DNA from: Muribaculaceae bacterium Isolate-013 (NCI)
GTDB lineage: Bacteria > Bacteroidota > Bacteroidia > Bacteroidales > Muribaculaceae
DNA: 64,000 bases
Assembly: GCA_004102785.1 (NCBI GenBank)
Contig: SCEJ01000004.1
Span: 43,407-107,406 of the forward strand
Direction: 5' to 3'
Part shown: piece by piece, positions 41,588 to 50,591 of the stretch
How the letters are laid out: every line of letters starts with the position of its first letter
How positions within the stretch are numbered: the stretch's first letter is position 1
Position numbers and translations under genes: made by a program
Notes under the pieces: generated by a model
What the model was told of the DNA's origin: nothing
The model's input: only the letters and a program-made list of their open reading frames with translations
The model's database searches: none

Positions 41588-42532
41588 ATGGGAAAAAGAG
41601 TAAGAATGACTGATGACAGTCTCAACAGCCACGGAAGCCGGGTATTGACAGCCGGGTGTGACACCGCACAATATGAGCGGAACCCTGTGCTGCTGTATAT
41701 GCACGAGCGCGGCAAGGTCATCGGCTACATGAAGGACATCGAGGTCAAGGACGGCGAGATCAGCGGCGAGCCGGTCTTCGACTGCGCGACCGAACTGTCC
41801 AAGCAGTGTAAAAAACAATGGGAGGTGGGCTCTCTCCGAATGGTCAGCATCGGAATCGACGTACTTGAACTGAGTGAAGATCCGGAACATCTTGTGGCCG
41901 GGCAGACCGCGCCGACCATTACGAAGAGTAAAATCTTCGAGACCTCCATCGTTGACATCGGAGCCAATGACAATGCCATAGTCATGCGCCACAATGGAAA
42001 GCAGATAACGCTTGGCAGGGACAGCGAGAATCCCCTGCCTATGCTCAGTAATAAACCTCAAACAACAAAACAGCAAATGGAACTCAAGACCATCGCCCTC
42101 AAACTGGGTTTGCCGGAAACGGCTGACGAGACCGCCGTGCTTGCTAAAATCGGCGAGCTGAAACTTACTGCCGCAGAAGTGGAGCAGCTCAAAAAAGACA
42201 AGGATGCGCTGACTCTTTCGCAGGTAACTTCTGCCGTCGAGACCGCCATCAAGGAAAACCGTCTCACTCCCGACAAGAAGGAACACTTCATCAACCTCGG
42301 CAAGACCATCGGCATCGACAGTCTAAAGGCAACCCTCGACGCAATGACCCCGGCGGCAAAGCTCAGTAAAACCATCACTCCGTCTAATGGTGGCACTTCT
42401 CCTGCCGGTCAGAAGACCTACAACAAATTCAGCGAGGTTCCCGAAGAAGAACTCCGCAAAATGCGCAGCGAGAATCCTGCCGAATACCGCCGCCTGTTCA
42501 AAGCCGAATACGGCTACGAATGCAACATCTAA
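41588..42532 (+). CDS. HK97-type prohead protease with scaffold tail
   Basis: 314 residues from the ATG at 41588 (MGKRVRMTDDSLNSHGSRV); the upstream frame covers the promoter. The protease part has RNPVLLYMHERGKVIGYMKD (His), and SLRMVSIGIDVLELS (Ser). The C-terminal ~150 residues are helical with KQQMELKTIALKLG and a coiled coil, as in Mu gpI/Z, the scaffold. Cleaves capsid proteins during head maturation. Confidence 0.82.
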   Translation: MGKRVRMTDDSLNSHGSRVLTAGCDTAQYERNPVLLYMHERGKVIGYMKDIEVKDGEISGEPVFDCATELSKQCKKQWEVGSLRMVSIGIDVLELSEDPEHLVAGQTAPTITKSKIFETSIVDIGANDNAIVMRHNGKQITLGRDSENPLPMLSNKPQTTKQQMELKTIALKLGLPETADETAVLAKIGELKLTAAEVEQLKKDKDALTLSQVTSAVETAIKENRLTPDKKEHFINLGKTIGIDSLKATLDAMTPAAKLSKTITPSNGGTSPAGQKTYNKFSEVPEEELRKMRSENPAEYRRLFKAEYGYECNI

Positions 42533-42550
42533 CACCAAATATCAACAACG

Positions 42551-43642
42551 ATGAAAACAGCATCCAAAACCATCTGCGCTCTGCTTTTCAATATGCTCAT
42601 GGGCGCAATCATCGCAACGCTTCTCGGCGTTCCCCCTCTCGTCGGTATGCTCTTCATGGTGGCCATAGGTATCACCATGAGCTTCGTGCCGGTTCCCAAA
42701 GGCGCACTCCGTGCCGGAGTCTATACCGAGGTATGGACAGGCGAGCTTGTTAAGGGACTCCGCGAGTTCCTAACAGGCTCATGGCTCGACGGTGTTCCTG
42801 ACCAATCCTCTATCGTCAACAACGATGTCATCCACCTTGTAGAAGTGGGTGTTGACCCCGATGTCCTCATCAATAACACGACCTATCCGATTCCGCTTCA
42901 GGCACTCGAAGATAAGGACATCGCCATATCGCTCGACAAATTCCAGACAAAGGTCACTCCCGTCACCGACGATGAGTTGTATGCCATTTCGTATGACAAG
43001 ATGTCCCGTGTCAAGGAAAGCCATGCCAACGCCCTCAGCGATGCTAAATTCGCAAAAGCGGCACACGCACTGTGCGCACAGGAGAATACAGCCAAGACAC
43101 CCGTCCTTAAGACTACCGGCGCGGCAGACCCCACAACAGGCCGACATCGTCTTACCCTTAACGACCTAATCAGTCTGAAAGAAGCTCTCGACAACCTCAA
43201 GGTTCCGGCTTCTAATCGTCGTCTTGTCCTTTGTCCTGATCATGTAAACGACCTGCTGCGTTCCGAGCAGACGTTCCGTGAGCAGTTCAATATCAACCGC
43301 AATACCGGCACTGTCGGCAATCTGTATGGCTTCGACATCTATACTTACGGAGACAACCCCGTTTATACAACCGCCGGTAAGAAAAAAGCAGTCCAAGCAG
43401 CTGCAAGTGCAGGTGAATTCCAGTGTTCGTTTGCCTTCTATGTTCCCCGTGTGTTCAAGGCCACCGGCTCCACCAAGATGTATTACAGCGAGGCTTCGAC
43501 CGATCCCGAATACCAGCGTAATAAAATCAACTTCCGCCATTACTTCATCGCAATGCCTAAGAAAGCCGATGCCGGAGCTGTGATGATGAGCGGATATACT
43601 GCTCCGACTACAGGTGGCGGTACACAGACTGAAGGTAAGTAA
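42551..43642 (+). CDS. Major capsid protein with hydrophobic N-terminus
   Basis: 363 residues. Position after protease, length and content (VLCPDHVNDLLRSEQTFREQ, KATGSTKMYYSEASTDPEYQ) fit the HK97-fold capsid protein of Mu-like phages. Residues ~8-46 hold two hydrophobic stretches (CALLFNMLMGAIIATLLGV and VGMLFMVAIGITMSFVPV), unusual for a capsid protein; they may be a pro-sequence removed by the protease or membrane-targeting. Confidence 0.78.
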   Translation: MKTASKTICALLFNMLMGAIIATLLGVPPLVGMLFMVAIGITMSFVPVPKGALRAGVYTEVWTGELVKGLREFLTGSWLDGVPDQSSIVNNDVIHLVEVGVDPDVLINNTTYPIPLQALEDKDIAISLDKFQTKVTPVTDDELYAISYDKMSRVKESHANALSDAKFAKAAHALCAQENTAKTPVLKTTGAADPTTGRHRLTLNDLISLKEALDNLKVPASNRRLVLCPDHVNDLLRSEQTFREQFNINRNTGTVGNLYGFDIYTYGDNPVYTTAGKKKAVQAAASAGEFQCSFAFYVPRVFKATGSTKMYYSEASTDPEYQRNKINFRHYFIAMPKKADAGAVMMSGYTAPTTGGGTQTEGK

Positions 43643-43645
43643 CGC

Positions 43646-44149
43646 ATGGCAAGACTCAAGTATCTCGTAATCCACTGCACCGCAACCCCGGAAGGACGTG
43701 ATGTGTCCGCCGCAGACATTCGGCGTATGCACACCTCTCCGGTGAGTGCCGGTGGCCGTGGGTGGAAACAGCCGGGTTATACAGATGTGTTCCGGCTTGA
43801 CGGTACTGTTGAGCGTATCGTGAATAACAACGAGGATGCCAATGTTGACCCGTGGGAGGTTACCAACGGTGCCAAGGGTTACAACTCCATCAGCCGACAT
43901 ATAGTGTACGCCGGTGGACTTGACAAGTTCCTGAACCCGAAGGATACACGAACCTCTGCTCAAAAAAAGGCAATGGCAGCATACGTTCTCGATTTTCACC
44001 GCCGGTTTCCCGATGTCAAGATTATCGGCCATCGCGATCTGTCTCCTGACCTCAATGGCAACGGTATAATCGAACCTTATGAATGGATGAAGGCCTGTCC
44101 GAGTTTTGAAGTCTCGGAATGGCTGAAATCTATCGGCATCAACCAATAA
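43646..44149 (+). CDS. N-acetylmuramoyl-L-alanine amidase (endolysin)
   Basis: 167 residues. Amidase_2 fold: YLVIHCTATPEGRDV near the N-terminus with zinc ligand His, RHIVYAGGL, and KIIGHRDLSPDLNGNGII with the second His. It hydrolyses peptidoglycan at lysis. Lies 3 bp after the capsid gene in the rightward late operon. Confidence 0.88.
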   Translation: MARLKYLVIHCTATPEGRDVSAADIRRMHTSPVSAGGRGWKQPGYTDVFRLDGTVERIVNNNEDANVDPWEVTNGAKGYNSISRHIVYAGGLDKFLNPKDTRTSAQKKAMAAYVLDFHRRFPDVKIIGHRDLSPDLNGNGIIEPYEWMKACPSFEVSEWLKSIGINQ

Positions 44150-44168
44150 TCAACAAATCCGAGTGGCT

Positions 44169-44708
44169 ATGACATTCAGTGAAATTCTTAACATACTTCT
44201 TGGCGGTGGCTTCCTTGCCTTAATGGTGGGTGTCATTACGCTCAAGGCGACAGTCCGAAAGGCCAACGCCGATGCCGAGAAAGCAAAGGCCGATGCCGAA
44301 AGTGTGCGGATCACCAACACTGAGAACGCCACTCGGATTCTCGTACAAAATATCGTCAACCCCTTAAAAGAGGAACTCAATGCAACGAGACAGGAACTTC
44401 ATACAACCAGAGAGAAATTATCGGCGACCGAAGGTGTCATGGCCGGTATGCAAAAAGAACTGGCCTCTACCAAGAGAGCTGTGTCCCGTCTGTCAAGGGC
44501 GGTTGAATCTGCTAAAAACTGTCCTCATTCTGACGATTGCGTCGTTCTGTACAAGTTGCGCAACAACCAAAAAGACACAGACGGAACAGATTCAGACAGT
44601 GCAGATGGTAGAGAAGCACGATACCGTAACCGTGATAAGGCAGACACTCAAGGAGACGGTACCGATGAGTCAGGCTCAGATAACCGTATCCGTGGACAGC
44701 CTCCTTAA
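44169..44708 (+). CDS. Membrane-anchored coiled-coil protein (inner spanin/holin-like)
   Basis: 179 residues from the ATG at 44169. A single N-terminal TM helix (ILNILLGGGFLALMVGVITL) is followed by a long coiled coil (ADAEKAKADAESVRITNTEN and ELNATRQELHTTREKL). Topology is that of an inner-membrane spanin or anchored lysis factor. It overlaps the lipoprotein gene in a different frame. Confidence 0.65.
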   Translation: MTFSEILNILLGGGFLALMVGVITLKATVRKANADAEKAKADAESVRITNTENATRILVQNIVNPLKEELNATRQELHTTREKLSATEGVMAGMQKELASTKRAVSRLSRAVESAKNCPHSDDCVVLYKLRNNQKDTDGTDSDSADGREARYRNRDKADTQGDGTDESGSDNRIRGQPP

Positions 44709-45012
44709 GCTCCCGGCAGGTGCATCGTACCATAAGCGCAGCGGTCAAGCCGGAGCCGAGGTTTCCTTGAGAGGAGACACAATCTTCGTCACCGCTACCT
44801 GTGATAGCCTTCAGCGCGAAGTTGAATATTACGAGGAGCAATATCAAGCCACCCTCGAAGCTCTCGATAATCTCAAGGAGAGCGTTCAAACGGAGCGCGA
44901 ACACTGTTCAAACCCAATTAAAATCGCATTGGCGGCATTTATTGCCGGACTGTTTGTCGGCGTACTCTCAACAATAATCATCTTATCAAAATCCCGATAT
45001 GGAAAAAAATAA
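44503..45012 (+). CDS. Unimolecular-spanin-like lipoprotein with C-terminal TM
   Basis: 170 codons from a TTG at 44503. It has an N-terminal signal with lipobox (VLILTIASFCTSCATTK, cleaved before Cys) and a C-terminal TM helix (IALAAFIAGLFVGVLSTIII). Lipid anchor plus C-terminal TM is the architecture of phage T1-type u-spanins, which fuse inner and outer membranes. The first ~200 bp lie inside the coiled-coil gene in another frame, as in Rz/Rz1 pairs. A longer frame starts at 44380. Confidence 0.65.
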   Translation: MNLLKTVLILTIASFCTSCATTKKTQTEQIQTVQMVEKHDTVTVIRQTLKETVPMSQAQITVSVDSLLKLPAGASYHKRSGQAGAEVSLRGDTIFVTATCDSLQREVEYYEEQYQATLEALDNLKESVQTEREHCSNPIKIALAAFIAGLFVGVLSTIIILSKSRYGKK

Positions 45013-45499
45013 AAACTTCCTGTATGGCATCGGATCACTTGCTTTCGATGACTTCACAATGGGCTACATCGAAAAAGGCTCATTCGATTTCGGAGGCACC
45101 AAGCCGGAGTCTGTCGATGTGGAAGCGGAGCAAGTTCCCGATGCTCCCGTTCTGACACTCCTTCAGAAGAATGGTCAGATTGCCCCAACATTCAACCTCA
45201 TTCAGCTTAACTACGAGAACATTGCCGCAGTCCTCGGAGGCAAGCTCCTCGGCACAAAACCCAACTACACCGGTTGGGAAGCACCATCGGAACTCGTTCA
45301 GAAGTCCGGCAAATGGACAATTAAGCTCGTATCCGGCCAAGTGATCACCATTCCAAACGGCACCATTCTCGCAAGCCTCGCCGGTAAGCTCACACTTACT
45401 GAAGTCGCAAAGCTCGAATGTCAGCTCAAGGTCAATAAGCCCGCCGATGGTTCGGCACCTTATACCATTAAGGATGAAACAACTACCACCGGTTCGTAA
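44999..45499 (+). CDS. Major tail tube protein-like
   Basis: 166 residues, beta-rich with SFDFGGTKPESVDVEAEQVP and IPNGTILASLAGKLTLTEVA. Position directly before the tail chaperone pair fits the major tail protein of siphoviruses; Mu has none in this place. No signal peptide. Confidence 0.68.
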   Translation: MEKNKNFLYGIGSLAFDDFTMGYIEKGSFDFGGTKPESVDVEAEQVPDAPVLTLLQKNGQIAPTFNLIQLNYENIAAVLGGKLLGTKPNYTGWEAPSELVQKSGKWTIKLVSGQVITIPNGTILASLAGKLTLTEVAKLECQLKVNKPADGSAPYTIKDETTTTGS

Positions 45500-45502
45500 T
45501 TC

Positions 45503-45979
45503 ATGGAAGACAAGACCATCAGAATGATCCAACAGGAGGCAGCGGAGGCACTCTTAAACGTGGGTGTCTCCCTCCCCCTGAAGGAGTTCCGGCTACCGTT
45601 CCGAAAACGACCGATAGTCTTCAGGGTGACGATGCGCCGCCCATGTATGTCCGGCCAAATCGAAATTGCCCGGACATATTTGTCAATGGAGGTAAAAAGC
45701 TCGGAGATGGAGAAATTCACCAAGGAAGAGCAGATGGAGTTCCTTGCCAAACATGGAGGCAAGCTCTGCCGGATGATCGCTCTGACTCTTGGCAGGACAA
45801 TCTATGTAAAACCGTTGACATGGTTCGTGCGCCATTTTGTCCGCTATGAATATCAGATGGCAGCTGTGAGGAAGTTCGTCAGCCTCATGGGAACCGACCC
45901 TTTTATACCTATTATCAGATCAGCCGAGAAGACAAATCCGATGCGGTTGAGACTGAGCCAAAAAAAGAAGGGGAGTTAA
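45503..45979 (+). CDS. Tail assembly chaperone G-like protein (zero frame)
   Basis: 158 residues ending RLSQKKKGS. Lies before the tape measure and after the tail tube, the place of tail assembly chaperones. The last codons run through a slippery A7G and the gene continues in the -1 frame. Confidence 0.7.
   Translation: MEDKTIRMIQQEAAEALLNVGVSLPLKEFRLPFRKRPIVFRVTMRRPCMSGQIEIARTYLSMEVKSSEMEKFTKEEQMEFLAKHGGKLCRMIALTLGRTIYVKPLTWFVRHFVRYEYQMAAVRKFVSLMGTDPFIPIIRSAEKTNPMRLRLSQKKKGS
45961..45967 (+). promoter_or_regulatory. Slippery heptamer A AAA AAG
   Basis: The zero frame reads CAA AAA AAG here, so the heptamer A AAA AAG is in the phase used by dnaX-type -1 frameshift sites. After slipping, translation continues at GAA (45967-45969). 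Confidence 0.7.
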
Positions 45980-46215
45980 CGACTCACTACGAGAATTCCC
46001 ATAGCCCCTTCGGATTCCTGTGGCAAGTGGCTACCGCTACAGGATGGACGATTGACTACATACTCCACAAAGTCAATTATCAGACACTCATCATGATGTT
46101 GAGCGATGCGCCCCGGTATATTGAGAAACGAGCCTCAAAGCCGGAAGCCGGAAGTTCGGCAGAGGATGAAGCCAACGAAATAGCAGGATTTTTCAGAAGC
46201 AATCTCTTACAATGA
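45967..46215 (+). CDS. Tail assembly chaperone T extension (-1 frame)
   Basis: 82 codons open in the -1 frame (EGELTTHYENSHSPFGFLWQ and on), ending just after the tape measure start at 46212. The frameshift product would be 237 residues. The segment has no good own start; the ATG-less in-frame GTG at 46027 gives a short alternative of 62 residues. Confidence 0.68.
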   Translation, partial: EGELTTHYENSHSPFGFLWQVATATGWTIDYILHKVNYQTLIMMLSDAPRYIEKRASKPEAGSSAEDEANEIAGFFRSNLLQ

Positions 46216-49200
46216 AACCGGTCGAAATAGAATTCTTGATGAAGGACGGACTGACTCCCGGCTTGAAAAATGCCGGGAGAATAGTCCGTCAGTTCTCCGA
46301 TGACGCAGCAGCCGAGTTAAAGGAGGTGTCGGAGTCTCTCAAATTGCAGAGGCAGCACGTTTCGCGCCTTGAAAAGACTCTCAAGGAATTGGAGAAAGCA
46401 TCCAAGAGTGCTGCGCCCGGTGCTGAGTGGAGCAAAGCCAAGGCTCGTATTGAGGAAGTCAAGAAGGAACTCGAAGACGAGAAAGGTGGACTCGCCGAGC
46501 TTGTCGATATGGAGAATCAGCTCAAGGCTGCGTCGGAGGGTGCAGATGTCTCCCTTCGGCAGCAGCTCCGCAATCTTACCCAAGAGATAGCAACATTGAT
46601 GGTGGCATACGCTCAACTCAGCGATGAAGAGCGTGCCACAGCCGAGGGGAAGGCTCTGCAACGTCATATCGAGGAACTGACCGAACAGGCTGGTATATTG
46701 AGGGACGCTATGGGCGATACCACTGCGGCCATCAATAACGCAGCTTCCGACACACGAGGTTTCGATCAGTTGACGGGAGCCCTTCAGCTTGCTATCGACA
46801 GTTTCGGACTGGCTACTGCCGGAGCCGAGATGTTCGGAGTCAGTCAAGAGGATTTGGTGGAGGCTCAGACAAAATTACAGGCGGCTCTTGTAGCGAGCAA
46901 TGCACTCAGTTCCATTCAGAATAACTTGCAGAAGCAGTCTGCGCTTATGCAGGGTATCGGAATTATTCAGACCAAAGCCGCTACAACAGCAGAAACTATA
47001 AAGACCGCCGCCCAAGGTCGCGGTGTGATTGTCACCAAGGCTGCTACAATCGCACAAGCGGCGTTCAATGCGGTTGCCAAGGCAAATCCTTATGTCTTGC
47101 TCGCTATGGCCTGTGTAACGGTCGTAGGGGCTTTGTATGCCTTTGCCAAAGGAAGCAAGGCTGCTAAGAAAGCAGAGGAGGAACGACAGGCTCAGGCTGA
47201 GAAAATGAAACAGCAGCAGGAAGAATTCGCTCAAGCCATTGTTGACTCGGCAGGGCAACAAATCGCCTCGTTCCTAAAGTTGAAAAGAGCATGGGAGAAC
47301 CTTGGAGATAGTTTTGATAAAAAGAAAAAATTCATCACAGACACCAAAGATGAATGGCGTAAGCTCGGTAAAGAGATAGATAACGTCAACGATATGGAGA
47401 AGATATTCCGTCAGCATACGAAAGATATGATGACGGCGATTATTCTCCGCGCAGAACTGAAAGCCTATGAAACGCGAATTCAGCAGGTGGCTGATGATAT
47501 GGTGTCGGAAGTTGAAAGGAATAAAACTTTTACCTATAAAACAGTCCACGCCGGAGCATTGTCGGGAACAGGACAAGGCTTTGGTGTTTCCGGCCATACC
47601 GATTTCCAGACCCTGACTCCCGAAGAGGTTGCTGCTGCCCGTGCAGTCGGTGGCATTACTTCCTGGCATAGTGAATACGGAGGTCAATCGGGGACAGATC
47701 TTACAGCAGAAGGCGCACGTGTTGTAAACGAAATGCGGCGAAAGGCAGGGAACCAAGCAGCACTTAATAGGCAGGATGCCGCTCGCCAAAATGCAATTCA
47801 GACTATTTCGGGTTACGTTGACACCATGACACAACTCTCTAATGAGCTTGAACGAACGATGACGAATATGCCCGGTGCGGATGTTGATCCGGATGGGGGC
47901 AAGCCGGACAAACCCGATAAGCCGGACAAACCCGACAAAGATGATCGTGTCGAGCAGGAGCGTCGTGTCGCAGAAGAATTGCGAAAACTGCGATGGAAAA
48001 ATCAGCAAGAGGAAATCGACCAACTTGAGGATGGGGCAGAGAAGCGTCGCCGTCAGATTGCCCTTGACTATGAAAAGCAGATGTCCGAAATACAGGATCA
48101 AGAGGATAAGTGGAGAGAGATGCAGAACGGGACGCTGTCGCCGGAGCAAACCGAGGCTATTGCCGAGGCTCGCCGTCTCGCCAACCAAGGTATGCAAAAT
48201 GCTATTCGCGAGGTCGAGAATGACGAAGTCGCAAAGAACCGGGAAAAACTCAACGAGTTGCTTGAGCAGTATAAGGACTACGACCAACGCCGCCGGGATA
48301 TAGAATCGTCATATAAGGCTGACATGGAAATCCTCAACAACGAACTTGCCCGACTCGAATCCGAGGGTATGGACACCACCGAAATCAAGTCTGCAATATC
48401 TGCCCGTGAACAGGCTTACCGTTCCTCTATTTCATCGCTTGAGGGAGAAATATTGCAGGCAAGCGATTTCTATGACAAACTGTTCGGCACGGTATCCGAC
48501 CGAGGATATAAAGTCCTCAAGGATTTCTATGCACAGGCAAAGGAGACTCTTGAGAATGCAAAGGTTGACGGCGACGGTGTCGAAATAACCATCCCGGTAA
48601 AGGATGCTGACGGCAAGTTTGTAAAGAAAGCCGTCAAGATAACAGTCGATGAGTACCGACGAATGCTCAAGCAGGTACAGGAAATCAAGAAGCAGCTTGA
48701 AAAGAATAATCCTTTTGCCGCTTTCAGGACTTCATGGTCTGAACTTAACAAAGCCATCAAAGAGGGAGGTGATGTGTCCGGCGCGCTCAAAGACCTCAAT
48801 GCAAAGGGGAAGGAAGTGACGAGTACCATACGGGGCTGGGGAGAATCCCTCGGCTCAGTGTTTGGTGATAACTTCAAGAACTCGATGAATGAGATTCTGA
48901 CCTTCTGCGACGGAGCAATGGATATGGGTACCGGCATCGCACAGATATGGTCGGGAGATATTGTCGGTGGTATCACAAGTACTTTGAGCGGTCTTTCGTC
49001 TATTATTTCGCTGTTCAGCTCATGGAAAGAGAAGATGGAGGAAATGAAGCGAGAGTGGTATATTGCCGAGATTGAGACCAACCGTGCGCTCCGGGAACGC
49101 TCTGCCGAATATGCTGCCAACCGAAGTCAGATCTCAGACATCATCAAAGATGTGGAGCTCTTGAATTGGCTCATTGCAAAAGGATATGCCAAGCCTTCAA

Positions 49201-50099
49201 GCGTCAGTATTTGGGAGGCACAGTCCTCGGCTCTCAATGAATATACGAATAATCTCCGAAAAGAGAGTGCCGTGTATGATGAGCTGTGGGAGAAACTGCA
49301 GGGCAGCGAAGGCCACTACGAATGGGGCAATTCGCTTAATGGCGGTTCTGCCACATGGAGCCTCCGGGGATATAATGCCGACATGATTGAACTTTGGTAC
49401 AACCAAGGTAAACTCAGCGATGCTGCTAAAGCATACTACGAGGCATGGGTTGAGAGTGGCAAGACAATCGAGGAACTTATCGACCAGATCAACGAGTGCA
49501 AGGAGTCCATGCGCGAGATGGTCATGGGTGTGTCCTTCGACAGTTTTCTCTCCAATGCCAAAGATGCTCTTAAAGAGATGCGTGGCGATATATCCAAACT
49601 CGGAGAGTTTACCGAGGACACACTTGCCAATGCCATACTCAACGGATTTATGTACCGAGACCTTGCCAAAGTGCTTGAGCCGCTCTACAATGAATTGTCG
49701 GATGCTTTCATAGACGGAACCGCCGATGCCGCTTACCTTGAGGATTGGCGGCGTAGGTTCGAGGAAGTGATGACAGCAGCCGGGAATCGCCTTGATGATA
49801 TAGCCGATGCCGCAGGAGTTGACCTTAACGGAGGCTCCGGCACGACTCAATCGGGCAAAGCCGGAGGATTTGCTGCCATGAGCCAAGACCAAGGCACAAA
49901 ACTTGAAGGTCTTTTTGTCAGCGTTCAGATGCACACCGCATCAATAGATGAGCAGATGGAGGATGTGTCGGATAAAATGACTCAAGCGGCAGAACGTCTC
50001 CGCAAGATTGAGGAGAACACAGGTCGCGCCGCAGACAAAATCGAGGAGATGTCCGATGACATAAAGAAAATTATGAGGGACGGAATTAGGACTATATAA
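46212..50099 (+). CDS. Tail tape measure protein
   Basis: 1,295 residues, long coiled coil with hydrophobic segments (KANPYVLLAMACVTVVGALY at about 290-310 and others near the middle). A KPDK repeat (KPDKPDKPDKPDKD at about 562-575) forms a flexible hinge. Length fixes a tail of about 190 nm by the usual 1.5 angstrom per residue rule, longer than Mu. Internal segments may help DNA cross the membranes. Confidence 0.85.
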   Translation: MKPVEIEFLMKDGLTPGLKNAGRIVRQFSDDAAAELKEVSESLKLQRQHVSRLEKTLKELEKASKSAAPGAEWSKAKARIEEVKKELEDEKGGLAELVDMENQLKAASEGADVSLRQQLRNLTQEIATLMVAYAQLSDEERATAEGKALQRHIEELTEQAGILRDAMGDTTAAINNAASDTRGFDQLTGALQLAIDSFGLATAGAEMFGVSQEDLVEAQTKLQAALVASNALSSIQNNLQKQSALMQGIGIIQTKAATTAETIKTAAQGRGVIVTKAATIAQAAFNAVAKANPYVLLAMACVTVVGALYAFAKGSKAAKKAEEERQAQAEKMKQQQEEFAQAIVDSAGQQIASFLKLKRAWENLGDSFDKKKKFITDTKDEWRKLGKEIDNVNDMEKIFRQHTKDMMTAIILRAELKAYETRIQQVADDMVSEVERNKTFTYKTVHAGALSGTGQGFGVSGHTDFQTLTPEEVAAARAVGGITSWHSEYGGQSGTDLTAEGARVVNEMRRKAGNQAALNRQDAARQNAIQTISGYVDTMTQLSNELERTMTNMPGADVDPDGGKPDKPDKPDKPDKDDRVEQERRVAEELRKLRWKNQQEEIDQLEDGAEKRRRQIALDYEKQMSEIQDQEDKWREMQNGTLSPEQTEAIAEARRLANQGMQNAIREVENDEVAKNREKLNELLEQYKDYDQRRRDIESSYKADMEILNNELARLESEGMDTTEIKSAISAREQAYRSSISSLEGEILQASDFYDKLFGTVSDRGYKVLKDFYAQAKETLENAKVDGDGVEITIPVKDADGKFVKKAVKITVDEYRRMLKQVQEIKKQLEKNNPFAAFRTSWSELNKAIKEGGDVSGALKDLNAKGKEVTSTIRGWGESLGSVFGDNFKNSMNEILTFCDGAMDMGTGIAQIWSGDIVGGITSTLSGLSSIISLFSSWKEKMEEMKREWYIAEIETNRALRERSAEYAANRSQISDIIKDVELLNWLIAKGYAKPSSVSIWEAQSSALNEYTNNLRKESAVYDELWEKLQGSEGHYEWGNSLNGGSATWSLRGYNADMIELWYNQGKLSDAAKAYYEAWVESGKTIEELIDQINECKESMREMVMGVSFDSFLSNAKDALKEMRGDISKLGEFTEDTLANAILNGFMYRDLAKVLEPLYNELSDAFIDGTADAAYLEDWRRRFEEVMTAAGNRLDDIADAAGVDLNGGSGTTQSGKAGGFAAMSQDQGTKLEGLFVSVQMHTASIDEQMEDVSDKMTQAAERLRKIEENTGRAADKIEEMSDDIKKIMRDGIRTI

Positions 50100-50100
50100 T

Positions 50101-50568
50101 ATGGACACCGAAGCATTGAAAAACCTTGTCGTAATCAACGGCACTGATATATGGACTGAGTTCGGAGCCTTTCTGACCGAGGAGAAGAAGGGTGGCCGGG
50201 AAAACCTTACGGCAATAATGACAGCCTCCAAAGTTAAGAGTCATGTGGCGGTCAATATCCGGGAACAGAACGGTTCCAAGTATTCATCACGCCTTGATGT
50301 CAAAAACGAGGAGCGTGATGTAACTCTCCATTTCGCCCTGTTCGCCGAAACCAAGAGCGAGTGGCTGCGTCGCTACCGTGATTTCATTACCTTCCTCAAG
50401 ACCGGCGAGGACGGCTGGCTCAATGTGAAATTTACCGAATTGAACCTCACTTTGCGGATGTTCTTTGTCGAACCATCAGGCTATAAACCGCTCACATATC
50501 TATGGAAAGAGGGTGTACAGGCAAGCCGGTTCAAGGTCAAATTCCGTGAGCCTGTGCCCACGTTTTAA
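50101..50568 (+). CDS. Distal tail-type protein
   Basis: 155 residues, beta-rich, with LTLRMFFVEPSGYKPLTYLW and FKVKFREPVPTF at the end. Position between tape measure and the large hub protein suggests a tail-tip adaptor. Confidence 0.58.
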   Translation: MDTEALKNLVVINGTDIWTEFGAFLTEEKKGGRENLTAIMTASKVKSHVAVNIREQNGSKYSSRLDVKNEERDVTLHFALFAETKSEWLRRYRDFITFLKTGEDGWLNVKFTELNLTLRMFFVEPSGYKPLTYLWKEGVQASRFKVKFREPVPTF

Positions 50569-50591
50569 CGAAATTCAAACGCCGTTCAAAT

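Noticed and set aside
43166..44146. 326-residue minus-strand ORF across capsid and amidase genes
   Set aside because: Antisense to two recognised genes, no own promoter or family.
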